From Albifimbria verrucaria (taxonomy: Eukaryota; Ascomycota; Sordariomycetes; Hypocreales; Stachybotryaceae), in assembly GCA_020081605.1 (NCBI GenBank), contig JAHREC010000062.1:2542001-2606000 (forward strand): a stretch of 64,000 bases of DNA. The letters run 5' to 3'. A program made the translations under genes and the position numbers. Below, piece by piece: positions 49,287 through 60,910 of the stretch. The notes beneath the pieces are model-generated. The model did no database searches. It saw only the letters and a program-made list of their open reading frames with translations, and was not told where the DNA came from. Each line of letters begins with the position of its first letter. The first letter of the stretch is position 1.

Positions 49287-52200
49287 ATGCCCCTCCATTT
49301 CTCCCTGATATGCGATCTGCTTGACCAATGCCAAAAGGTCAGCGTTTCGAAACAGGAAAATACCCAGACGGTCGTGGCATGGTTCACTCGGAACCGTGAT
49401 CGTGTCGGCGCACACGACACCAATGTTGCTGCTCTCCTGTCAACCTTGCTTCCGGAGAAAAGAACTGACCGCGTTTATTGCATTCAAGCTGCAACCCTTG
49501 AGAAGATCATTGGTCGTTCGCTAATGCTGGGGTCGTCTCGCATCGCAGAGCTTGCCCTTTATAAAAAGCCCGGGCACGGTACTGACCTTGGTGATTGCGT
49601 GGAACGCATTCTTTCCGCGGCAGTGAGTCTCCTGAAAATCAGGGGACGATTTGCTGACTTGTTCAGCCCAACCCCGCCAGAGGAGATGAATTCCATATTA
49701 CCGTGGAGGAGATCGATGTTGTTCTACATCGTGTTGCATCCAAAATTAAATGGAGTTCCCCATCAGTTCGTGCAACCCAGACTCTGTCTACTAGAAATCG
49801 AAACGACTTGGAGGATATTTACCGTCAATTAAGCCCCAGAGAGGCAAAGTGGTTCACTCGACTTGTTCTCAAGGACTACCGGCCAGTCGTGTTTGACCCT
49901 AATCTTCTCTATCGCTTATGCGATCCCCTGCTGCCGCACATTTTGAAGATTCGAGATGACTTTTCTATTTCCCTCAGCCTCGCACACGCTCTTCGAGCGA
50001 ATCTCCTGCCCAATTCATTGCGTAAGACACAAGCACGGGAGCAGATTCTGTCCAAGATCAAGCCAAAACTTGGCACGAAGGTCGGGAGACAACATTGGCT
50101 CAAAGGTCGCAGCATCAAGCATTGTCTAGACATGGGCCATAGTAGGATGAGTGTAGAGCAGAAGGTTGATGGAGAATACTGTCAAATCCACGTCGACGTC
50201 AGCAAGGGAAAACGCCAGGTGCAAATATTTTCCAAAAGTGGAAAGGATAGCACCGAGGATAGGCATGGTATCTTGGAGTAAGTTTCTCGTCTATTCTCGA
50301 GCTTTCGTGTAACTCAGCCTTGACAGTATTGTTTTGGACTCCTTGAGAATTGGACAATCTGATTGTCAACTTCGTAAGGGCTGTATTCTAGAAGGAGAAT
50401 TAGTCGTCTACGACCATGAGGTATGCTTTTCGTACATTTCCTGCGACTAAAACACAAATTTAGGGCCTATCTCCTGACCTTTACTAGAGACAGAAAGTTC
50501 TTCCCTTTCATAAGATCAGGAAATACGTTTCTCGCAGGGGTCGGTTCCTTAATACTGAGTTAGACTCACAGTACGTACGACAATTTGATGTCGTGTCTGC
50601 ATACTAACTTTCCCAGACCAAAGCCACATGAGAGATTGATGGTTATATACTATGATCTTCTACTCCTTGATGACGAATCCCTGCTTGGAGTTCGTCACTC
50701 TGAGAGATTCAAGTTACTGGAACGGCTGGTCCACTGTACCAAAGGACAGGCGGAACTAGTTAGTAGAGAACTCATTGACTTTGACCGCAGTACAGCAGCA
50801 TCAAATCTAAGGAATGTCTTTGCAAAAGTCATTCGCAGCCGTGGCGAGGGCCTCGTTTTAAAACCTGACGATCCTTATTTCACTTTCACCGAAAGGGCGA
50901 GACCATTCGCAAGCTGTTGTATAAAACTAAAGAAAGAATACATCGGCCATTTCGGAGATGTTGGGGACTTCGCCGTTGTAGGTGCGGGTTTTGACCCTGG
51001 AAAGGCGACGGCACTTAGAATCCCGAATCTGCAATGGACTCATTTCTTCATTGCGTGTTTGAATAATAAGCAAGAAGTCAAGAGGTGGAATTCAGTCCCG
51101 GATTTCACCGTTGTCAATGTGGTTGAGATCAACGAGTCTCTCCTCAAGACGCTCATGAATTTCGGTAACCCAATGCCGGTGCCTATTGAAGCAAACACCC
51201 AAACCAAGCTCTACGTGGCACCGGGTGTTTCCAGCGGTACTCGTTTGAGTGTGGCATTTACAAACCCCCTGTTTTCGATATGAGGTGCTTCAGTTTTGAC
51301 AAGACAGGGAACACGGGATTTTGGAGCCTGCGCTTCCCTTCAGTGACACGGATTCACTTTGATCGAGACTACACTGACGCCATTTCCTTCCATGAACTAC
51401 AAAATTTGGCGGAGGAGGCTGTTACAGTGCCACAACTGGAGGATAGCCAAGAAATTCTCAGATGGATTGCCCTGTTGGAGAATGCCGACCCTCGTGGAAT
51501 CCCTGTGGACGCCACTAGCCAGCAAACAACCACAACAATGCCGACTCCTCGCCCCAACGCTCTACCCAGAGTCGATCGGAAGTCATGGTTAGCCCGTCGG
51601 TCAATGCTTCAAAACTGCTTAGCAGTATTACCAGCTGTCCAACCGAATCATCAGATAGAGCCAACCATGAAACCCAGCCGCATACGAGCCAGCTGGTGAC
51701 TCCTCCTTCCTCATCACCACCTGAAATCGGCATGCCTGGTGCTTCTGAGAGCATGAACGCCAACAAACGGGATGCCTCCTCATCTCAGACTTCTGCCTCG
51801 TTGTCTCCGAAGCGCAGAAAGTCGCTGACAGGCCACTCTCCTCATTTGACATCAATCTACAACGATTTAAAACAACTTCACAAGCGTAAAGTCTTGGAAG
51901 ATATTGATGGCAACTCTTCCCAGCAATCGGCCGAAGATTTGAGTCTACCTGCGCCTAGGTCTACTGGAATGGTTCCCTCTGCTCCAGCGATTGCTACAGC
52001 GTGTGAGAACGAGAACCTGGCATGCAAAGCCCCCACTGAGATGCCTCTATACAAGAAACCCCTCAGCCTGGGTCCATCACTGACTGGTGGAATCGATGCT
52101 ACTAGAAGTGACCAGCCAGAGTCTATACGAAGAAGATGTTCCAGCAACATGCCCCCGGTCGAAGTCAAATTACATGAAATGCAAATAAAAAAGCATGCGT

Positions 52201-52623
52201 CTATAACAATTCAGAATGCCAATTGGTGGGTTCTGTTATATTCTTACCTGTTGGGCTCATGGAAAGTAATATGGAATTGGCTTCTTTATTGCATAATCAT
52301 GGGGCGTGTTTTTCGGGCAAACCAAACAGTTTGGCACGGGAGCTTGGTCCTAACAGTTCTGAGATGCGGTTGCAGGAGCCACCGCGGAAAATCCTGCTGG
52401 TGGACACTGCGTTTAAAGACGAGTTCAAGTTTCTCATTCAGAAAATGGAGGAATCTCGAGTTGGGCCATCGGATTCCGAACGCGATTGGATCGATGTTTA
52501 TGATTGGCATGTTTTACAGGATATTACCAAACAAGAAGATATCCATACAAGGAGAAAGTCCTTTGGAGGGTTTGCCAGTCCATGGAGAAGATGGTATTGC
52601 GGCCTGGTCTAGCTTGGGCATAA
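49287..52623 (+). CDS. ATP-dependent DNA ligase, Lig4-like, with degenerate BRCT-like tail
   Basis: Joins DNA nicks or ends through an enzyme-AMP intermediate in the nucleus. About 1060 codons; introns 50278-50326, 50421-50487 and 50571-50616. An N-terminal DNA-binding domain resembling that of Lig4 (RVYCIQAATLEKIIGRSLML) precedes a complete adenylation core. Motif I is EQKVDGEYCQ with the AMP-accepting Lys, motif III CILEGELVVYD, IIIa MVIYYDLLLLDD, IV RGEGLVLKPDD and V CIKLKKEY. An OB fold follows (DFAVVGAGFDPG to FWSLRFPSVTRIHFDRDYTD). Then comes a disordered Ser-rich linker and a weak BRCT-like segment (FLPVGLMESNMELASLLHNH, PRKILLVDTAF). Lig4 normally has two clear BRCTs flanking an XRCC4-binding loop, which I do not see. 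One-base breaks near 49693, 51275 and 51580; the exact C-terminus (52612 or 52623) is unsure. Confidence 0.82.
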
Positions 52624-52864
52624 GGCTATGTCATATATATTCCACAGCTTGGGGATGCTCCATTTAGGGCATATACTATCTCTTAGTTTTGCACATAATG
52701 TTTGCACATAACAAGGGCCTGTTTGGAAATGCATAAAGAATACGTATAGTTACGTTCTAATACTTTTGCGTCAATATAAAGTTATTTATCTACTATTTAT
52801 ACTTTGTTTACTTACTTTTACATTGTTAGACTTGAACAAATACCTGAGGCGGTACAGATATCAA

Positions 52865-54158
52865 CTATGACTTATCTGTTTTATACAGGTCTCCATAGCT
52901 CGCCTTCAGCCTCATATACAGATGTTCATCGGCGGTCAGCACCTTCCTTTCAGCGTATGGGTTCGCCTCAGCTGTCACGCCCGCCTTTGCAAAGTTCTTG
53001 ACACGTTCACTAGGTACGGGCCCCAATGGTGTAGAAGCGACAGGGTGACAGAAAAACGCAATTGAGTATCTTGGGCCAGAGCTTGTCTCACCCGGCACAC
53101 TGCCGGAACCATCATGGGGAAAGACGACTCTATGCAAGGTACTCCTGAACAGACCATTCGTCCAGTAAGACAGCAGGTCACCGATGTTGATCAAGATAGG
53201 GGGCTGGGATCGTTCTCAGCTCCAGGTGGACAAACGGGAACTGGTGCCCAGGTATCATCCTTCTTCAGCAGCTCAAGACCAGCCTGCCCCTTAAGGCGGA
53301 AAAGCAGTGTAATGGAGCCATAGTCTGAATGGGCCCCTGCTCTAACGTCTTCCGCGGAATGTGAAGTCGAGTCAATAGGCGGATAGCGCAGAAAGCGAAG
53401 GATAGAGCTTGAGGCGCCTTTCGCAGTGGTGTGGGCAGATGAAAAGAAATCGCCAACCTAGGAATATGTCTAAGTAAGAGCAGGGGCAAGAGAAGCTATA
53501 TTTCGAGCTTGATTGAGGAGAGCACTTACACCAAGCCCCAGGCCTAGCAAGTAGAGTATCTTCTGACAGAGTCGATGGCAGGATTCTGCAAAAGCGCTAG
53601 CTTGCGGTTCGTCATCAACTATGGTGGAGGGTAGGGTTGTTGGGCTTTGCCATCGACAAACTCGCCGAAGTTGAAAGCCCTTTATGTTGCGCAAGTCAGT
53701 GTATGATTTCAGAGCTGAAGAAGATGAGATGACCTTACTCCTTGAAGTCTCCAACCTGTCAATGATTAGTTGACGTGCAAAACAAGGATATTTATGATGG
53801 CCTACCTTTTGGTTCTTGGGGTCCAGGGTCTCTGAGTGCATACCAGACCAGCCGCGGTTGTTGGTTTGGATAGTGCACTTCTGCTTCTCCTCGAGGGAGA
53901 GTCAAATATCTTTGCTGACTAGGGAAGCAGTCAGGCATGGGCTAGACATAATAACAAAATAATGGCACTCGGTAAAGAGTTATCACTGAATGTTACTGAC
54001 CAGTTTGAAGGCAGCGTCGATATCAGCTGGTGAAATGTCCTTGCCTAGATTTCGGATGTAGATAAACCCATGCTCTTCGGCGGCATCGACAAGCTGCTTT
54101 GCGACTTCATGTTCCTCCCCGGACAGATCGATGAGGGAAGATCTGCCGTGACTGACAT
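52865..54158 (-). CDS. 2-oxoglutarate/Fe(II)-dependent oxygenase, isopenicillin N synthase-like fold
   Basis: Non-heme iron oxygenase with the two-part layout of that family. The N-terminal region (SSLIDLSGEEHEVAKQLVDA, EEHGFIYIRNLG) matches the DIOX_N segment. The catalytic core has the iron ligands His and Asp in AGAHSDYGSITLLF and the distal His in LFRSTLHRVVFP, followed by the 2-oxoglutarate-binding Arg in PRYSIAFFCHP. About 340 codons. I place the start at 54158 (MSVTA), with one base missing soon after. Introns begin at 54000, after NQK (about 53810), after FKE (about 53740) and after LGLGLG (about 53530); several acceptors are uncertain because of indels. The substrate is unknown and no metabolic cluster surrounds it. 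Converges with the DNA ligase. Confidence 0.82.
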
Positions 54159-55923
54159 GGTGTTGTACGTGAGGATTGGTTATGGACAGCAATGCGGCGT
54201 CTAATTGTTCAATAGGCTGTCAGCGACCGATATCGGGTGACGTTGTAAGAGATGCACCGACGAAGCAGCAATGAGTCAAAGGAAGCTGTCCAGGGATGTT
54301 GGTGAGAGCTTATTATACTAGTCTAGTCCTTAGCTCTCTTATCAAGCTTGGCTCTGAGCCCAGGTTGCGTTATCAATACTTGCAGAAGAAGTGCCCTTGG
54401 TTAGTGAGGCAAGTTGATGGCTGTCTCAACCCCGCCATTCCAGAGCCCACATATTTTCTGTCTACGAAAATGAGAGCACCAGCTCCATCAAATGTCTATC
54501 AATAACATTTTGGTTATAGAAAGACATAGTCTCAAGGGTGTAAAGCAAGCTTGATCTCTTATTCTTTGAACAATAAAAATAAAAATTACAAACTTCTTTC
54601 AAACTCTACCATCTTCTTTCATAGGTTTTTGACAACTCTTCATCGACTGCCTGTGATATGTACATACATACCCACATGAGAACAACATGTGTTATATATA
54701 GGTAGGTACCTACTTACATGTAGTCATGAATTAGGAACTGCTCACATACGAATCCTACAGGCCAGTAAAACCGGCCATACTCTCCCCATGTTCAACTTCA
54801 TCAAGGCACGTGGTCCGCCGTTGTTTAAGGTAAGCCGGGCAGTTGCAGCCACATGGCAGGCGTTTACGGAAACAAACATTAGAAACGAGGCCCTTACACA
54901 TGGCCAGTCTCAGGTGGGCTGGTCCAGAGTCGAGATCCAATAGAAGCTACCAGCTTAGCCATCCTACGTACACACTAGTAGCTCGCCAGAGTACAAGAAA
55001 ATGATTGTCTGCAATGAGTGGGCGCGGACCAATGGTGAAGCTCATATGACCTCATACGGGCATGGGAAGCTGTGCTCGCATACACGGACAAGCGACAAAT
55101 AATCTCCACGCTGGTTTGTTTGCTCGGTGGTGATGAGGTGAGGTGAGACCAGGTACATCTTTTTTGTCTATAAGTCGATAAATATGCTCGTGACAGTCCG
55201 CAGGTACCTCCGAGGAAAAAAAGAAGATCCCTGTCTCCCGTCGTGCCCCTGCCTCCGCCCAATTGCGAAATACCCTCGTGGAGAGCTCCTGGAAGTCTCT
55301 GGTACCTCTTGAGCGGGGCAGGATACCCAGAGAGCACGGTACTGCAGACCCTCGCTTGCTGTACCTACCCACCACACTTTTGTTCCTCCGAGCACATGCC
55401 CTGTACCTTAAGTTAATGGCCCCAGCTCGTACCTGACCTCGACCCTTCCAGCGTCAAGCCAGCAGCAGCAACGTACCTCAGCGCAGCGTCACCTCACTCG
55501 AGGTACCTCTGCTCCCTGCCTGCCTTGCCTGGCCTTACCTTGTCTCGCCTTGCCTTGCCTTGCCTGATCGATACTCCTGCTCCCACCACCCCAAATATTC
55601 AACATCTTACCTTGCCTCACTCACCTCAAGGAGACCTCCCACATCAACTTTTGCGCCCAGCGCCCTCGCGTAGGCTCGTCTTCCGGCGCTCGGGTTCCTC
55701 CACCGACCCCGTTACTTGTCCCGCATTGCGCTTATGCTCCGAGGTAGCTGTAGGCCCTGCCCTTGAGCACTCACCCTGTTGACGTATCGACTTCCGCACT
55801 GCCACCGAGGCGCTCTTCTTTCCACCGAACCTGGCCAGCCTGCACCTTTGACCGCCAGTGCGCTCCTTTTCGAATCTCTCCCACCGTCAAGCGCTTTTCT
55901 CATTGCAGTTCGCACTCTTTGAA
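54159..55923. other. Divergent intergenic region upstream of MKT1
   Basis: About 1.8 kb, no supported gene. AGGTACCT words at 54704-54711, 55202-55209 and 55501-55508. A CCTTGCCTTGCC pyrimidine tract at 55520-55566 and continued C/T-rich sequence to 55920 look like the core promoter and leader of MKT1. Confidence 0.55.
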
Positions 55924-58652
55924 ATGCCGTGTGAGTTCTTGCTGCTCCTGTTCCTTCCCCTTTGCCTACCGACCTCTGCCTCTATTTGCCTTGCGCTTGC
56001 GTTTGGCGGCCGTCTTCATGGCAGAGCCCACGCTGTCATACCCATTGGTGCTTCACACGAAGCTTCTCTCCCGGATTCCATGCTTTGGGCGGCCTGCTGC
56101 CCTGATCGAGACTTCCAATTGCGCCTTGCGAACACGACATCACTGCCCACGTTACCGTTTGCCCACCAGCACAAGCACGACTCTACACCCTCCCAGCGCA
56201 TGAATATCTCCTCGAACAACAAGTCAGTGGACCGCAGACTAACCTTGAGTACAGTCCTAGTCGAGGATGCCTGGATTGATGGTCAGGCAACGTAAGTTGG
56301 CGCCCTCTGCCCAGCTGCCGCTTCACCCAGCTGACCTTCGCTTGTCTTGCAGGACCCATGACATTACCGAGCTCGAGGACTGCGCAATCGCAGTCGATGC
56401 AACCTATTACCTGAGCCATCTTCTCGATAACCCGCCCGCTCACGAACCTTTGCTCCCTGCTCTTGGTGGCCTCACTGGCATCGAATCCCACATCGACGAC
56501 AATTTGAACCAATGGCAGAAGAACCGTATTGTGCCGTTCTTCATCTTTGATGGCCAGTCCATAACAGGCCAGGATGATATTACTCTCAAGCGTGGGCTGG
56601 CTGCCAACAAGAAGACGGACGAGGCATGGAACCTCTACTCGCAGACCGAGGCTGAGCAGGCCGTGACCACTTTCGGTGCCAACACAGGTAGGATGCCCTT
56701 CTGCTTCTTTCCAGACGTTGTCTAACAGCTTTGGTGGCCAATAGGTGCCTTCCGGATTCGCAACCTTTATCCTCTCCTCCAACGCATCCTGAAACGCAGA
56801 GGCCTGCATTTCCTCGTCCCTCCTTACAACGCTTGCGCTCAGGTTCGTCATTCACGGCTCGCGCACTTACTCGGCTGACAATGCAAAAGCTCGCTTACTT
56901 CGAAATGATTGACTCTGATATGTGTGCCGGTGTGATGGGCCCTCAGGAGCTCTTACTCTACCCCATCAAGGAGTCCGTCATTCGCAGCTTTGACTGGGAA
57001 GCCAAGACAGTTACCGCCGTCTCAAAGAAGACCCTCATGCGAGTCCTCGGAGTCAGCGAGCCAATGTTCGTCGATGCCTTGCTCATGACGGGAACCTCGT
57101 TCTTGTCGCCCTTCCCCCACTCCAGGACAGGTCCATGTATCAGAACCCTTTCACGATAATGGATGCTGTGAACATCCTGCGAACATCTGACAAAGCTGTT
57201 GCAAACGCTTGTGCCTCGTTCAACGATATACTGCAGGCTCAGGATCCTGAGTGGCTCGACAAGTACCGAAAGGCACGAATGGCTGCGCATCACTTCATTT
57301 ACATCGCCGAAAGCGGTGAGGTGCGAGTCAATGATTACGAGCATCTTACTAAGGACAATCATGAGTACCTTGGCCTTCAGATGCCCGCAGAACTCTTCCA
57401 TTACGTTAGCACAGGCTTGATTGGTGCCAGGATCCTGAACTCCATTACGCATGGGCAGATGCTTATCCAGCCAACCCTGGATGGGGTTGCCTCGGATGAG
57501 TATAAAAGCTCGTTACCAGTCAACTCGTCCCTATCAAGGAGCAAGCACTGGGTCTCATCATTCCTCGCGTACACCGAGGCATTGGCCACAAGGATATCAA
57601 ACTTCGAGTGTGGTTTGATCCCAAATTCTCTCATACTCTCAACCATCGCTCGCTGCAACCTTCTCCCTCTAGCCAAGTGGCCTCTTGGGACGTCAAGGAG
57701 GAAGACGTAAGAAGCTTCTTCCCGGCGGACTTCAACGGGCCTATCTATCTAGAAGTGCTGGCTCTGGCAAACCCCGACTTTGTGAGCCGAACGCTCGCAA
57801 AAGAAAAGGTCATTAAGGGCATTGACAGCACTGACATGGTGACATCTGTGGCAATCTGGCGATTCCTTCATCTCCGAGGCTACGTCAACGACGAGCACAA
57901 GCTGACTACGTGGGGCAATGCACTGGCAACGACATTACTGGCCTTGCGTGACACCAACGAGAACTCAAGGATATGCAAACCTTCGATGAAGCAGCCCTAT
58001 TGGCATTCGAACTCATCCGCTTTGGACTTCTCAATGGGCACTATACTGAGGGTCAGCCTGGACTGCCTCGAAAGGGCGATGATGCTGAGAAGTCTAGTCT
58101 AGTACTGATCAGCGAATGCGCCACGCTTCTAAAACTCAGGCATCAAGTATTCGGGTACACTGGCCCGCTTAACAAGAGCCTTCTCTCGTTCCGCTCGCTC
58201 TCAACCACTGTCCGGGAAACAAACCGTGACCTGATCGAAGCAATTCTAGCGTCCATGTTCATGTACGGACAATGTCAGCGTGAAAGGGACGATCAACTGG
58301 AAATTAGCCAGAGGTAAGCTGAGAAACCATGACTAAAAGGCCTTTTGACTAACGTGCACCAGACTCCCTTTCCTGCAAGAACCTGATATTGGACTTGGCA
58401 TTGCTATCCGAACATTCTTTGATGAAGATGAGGCGAGTGACAGCAAAGAGGCGCGCGCGGCTAGGCTAGAAGAGTTCCCGCGCACTTTTGTGCCTCTGGC
58501 AGAAGGCCTTGGCAGATGACTTCCGCATCTGCTGCGACTTTGTCAATGCACTCAACCAAGGTGTCCAAACACTGGACCCAAAAGAGTTCCCAGCGGCTGA
58601 CAAGGCAGCTTGGCTCAAGGCTCAAGAGTACTTGGATGCTAGACCCTTCTGA
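55924..58652 (+). CDS. MKT1: Mkt1-like XPG/FEN1-fold post-transcriptional regulator
   Basis: Homologue of yeast Mkt1, a nuclease-fold protein that, with Pbp1, controls translation and stability of mRNAs including HO and mitochondrial messages; cytosolic, P-body linked. About 730 codons. The XPG-N region shows AIAVDATYYLSHLLDNPPAH, RIVPFFIFDGQSITG and KRRGLHFLVPPYNACAQ. The XPG-I region shows YFEMIDSDMCAGVMGPQELL and VSEPMFVDALLMTGTSFL. The C-terminal Mkt1 domains follow (FPADFNGPIYLEVLALANPD) and end in AQEYLDARPF. Catalytic acidic residues of true nucleases seem partly replaced, as in Mkt1. Introns: 55931-56254, 56292-56352, 56688-56744, 56843-56889 and 58314-58362. The first exon is inferred to be only 7 bases (ATG CCG T). 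One-base breaks near 57110, 57510, 57965 and 58505. Confidence 0.9.
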
Positions 58653-59897
58653 TTGCACTTATTTATACGATGCCTTGGAGCCCGCGGCCTCAAAGGCGCA
58701 ATCCAACGGCGTAACTCAAGCTCGGCATTGGCTTAACACCCTGCATCCTATTACCACAACTAAAACAATACGTACAAGGGTAGCACAGTGACCTTGGGCT
58801 TGCCAGAGCCCTGCCACGACAAGATGGAGAGGCTACAAGGTTCAGCATGTCTTGTCAGCAGATGGATAGGCCGTGGGGATGCGTGCAGGACCGTGACTGT
58901 CGGGCCAGATACCGGACAGAGGAATCCGGCGATGTTGTGTGTCGATCTTGGCCTCAGCTCGACGTTCTGCGACGAAAGCCAGTGAAACCAGATGTGTCGA
59001 AAGGCGAATGTAAAGAACAGCTCAAAAAGCTGTCTAAAACATGAAATGAAAAATGATATCAACCTGACGCATTGCCGGGACAGTCGTGCATTATCGAATG
59101 ATTATGTGAATGCACTTGTACATCATGACAGATCCGGCCCACCATCGTAAGCATCGCTATGACAGGAAATAACTGCCGAGCGGGTTTTCTCAGCGCAACC
59201 ACTGTTACTTCTTGGCCAGAACGCGTCTAGAAACTGTTACGGTTTCAGGACCCCTGATTCAAAATGTAACCCCCGTCTGAAGAGTGCTGTTTCACGTTTT
59301 GCGGATATTTTTCTAGGAGGGGGCTGTTGCTGGGTGGACCCTTTCGTACTTCCGACATGCTACGTTACAAGTTTCACTTCGTCTAAATCATGCCGGTAGT
59401 TGGCTCATGAAGAAATTTTATTAAGTTGAATAATTGGCAGGTGAAAGAAGAGCCAAACTGTCATAATTATCTTCATAGAGAGCATATTGGTCCTTTTTAA
59501 TCCAAACCCCGTTCTAGCTTCTGATCACGATGTACTGTTGTTCCCAGTCTCCCGTAGAATGGTGTATAGAAGGAAAGAAAAAGTAATCCCAAGTGTTCAA
59601 GAGAAGTTGAATTAGATTCACAGCGTTAAGAAAAATAGTGCATTGGACTCTCGAGGACAGCATCGAGCTGCTACCGTCGTGCCAGGGGTATAATTATCTA
59701 GGCGCTGTTGTAGATGATGATGGGGTCTATGGCCGTTAAAGTCGTCCAGAATGGAAACAAAAGAAGAGCTCGCTTATCCCGTAGCGATCGATCGTGAAGA
59801 CATCCTAGGCAGGTGATTGATGTCTGCTTGCGGGGCCTGGCGCTTGCTCGTATTGATGAACTTCCAGTGTCTTGGTTGTAGAGAAGAGTGATACCGC
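58653..59897. other. Convergent intergenic spacer
   Basis: About 1.25 kb, A/T-rich from 59380 onward. Holds the 3' ends of MKT1 and the Rds1-like gene. No supported ORF. Confidence 0.5.
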
Positions 59898-60910
59898 TCA
59901 TGAGACAGTAACGATCATGGGGCCAGCAACGATCAGGTCATCGGTGACTACTCCATCGAGAGGTGCAGCGTTGGTGAGAGTAAGGTAGGTGATGCCAGCA
60001 ACACCCTGGGGAACCTCGCAGCCGCTACCCTCGGTGAAGGCGGAGAACTTGGTTCCTCCGGGGAAGACACCGCCAGAGGTGAAAGCACAGTTGGTGGCAC
60101 CAGCAGCGTTGTCGGCCTTGACCTTGAGGGCGGTTCCGACAGAGGTGGGAGAAACAGCCGGAGCCTCAGCCATGGCCAAGGCAGGGAAGGCCTGGATGGC
60201 AAGGTTGGAGCCTTCAGGGCACTCCTGAATGAAGGGAGCAGCGAGAGAGAAGACAGCCCTGGGGCCGAGAGGGGCGTCGAAGGCCTGAGGAACGGCCTCC
60301 TGCTGTCCGAAGACACGGATGGAGCTCTGGTGGCGAGCCTCAACAGTGAGGATCGAGCCAGCAGTTCCGAGAATCTTGGGGTCCGCAAGAAGAGGAGCGG
60401 CACCGAGATAGGCGGAGACACCAACGTTCTCGAGAACAGCAGCGGTACCAACCATTCCCTTGGCGTCAGTGAAGCCGAAGTTGTAGGTGCAAGCCTGGAC
60501 GGGCTTGACACCGGCTTGGGCAAGAGAAGACTGGAGAAGACCGACGTGCTGCGACTCGGTATCACCAATCTGCTTCAGGTCCTTGATCTGCTGGGGAGTA
60601 AGACCGAGGGCAGCAAAGTCAGACTCAGGGAACTTGGCGAAACCTTGCTGGTAGAAGGCAGCCTCGAGATGTTCCAGGGTCAGAGCACTAAGGGCCTGAT
60701 TAGCAACTGGGTAGAGAAGAGGCGTCGGAATGATTTAAGCTTACAATTGCAGGATATCGGGATCACCCAGACCCATGGCGGCGGCGGCGGCATTCTGGCG
60801 CTTGGCGACCTCATGGTACCTCCACTGTCTGGTGGTCAGACGCGGGCCAGAGGGAAGGCCGATGCGACGGCAGCCAGAGCGGCAACGATGGCGACTTTGA
60901 AAGAAGGCAT
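59898..60910 (-). CDS. Rds1-like secreted ferritin-fold protein
   Basis: Fungal ferritin-like (Ferritin_2) protein related to the fission-yeast stress protein Rds1. About 318 codons, one intron at 60688-60744. Signal peptide MPSFKVAIVAALAAVASAFP. Four helices are suggested by LTLEHLEAAFYQQGFAKF, IGDTESQHVGLLQSSLAQAG, GTAAVLENVGVSAYLGAAPL and ILTVEARHQSSIRVFGQQEA. The Glu and His residues in these helices resemble the metal ligands of ferritin-like proteins. A C-terminal beta-rich part follows (PQGVAGITYLTLTNAAPLDG). The start at 60910 is in context AAAATGCC. One C is missing near 60836 (expected LAPRLTTRQWRYHEVAKRQ); the remainder is in frame. The function is unknown beyond stress and conidium association in relatives. 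Confidence 0.88.

Noticed and set aside
52865..54158. 2OG oxygenase as part of a secondary-metabolite cluster
   Set aside because: The neighbours are a DNA ligase and MKT1; no synthase, transporter or cluster regulator is present.
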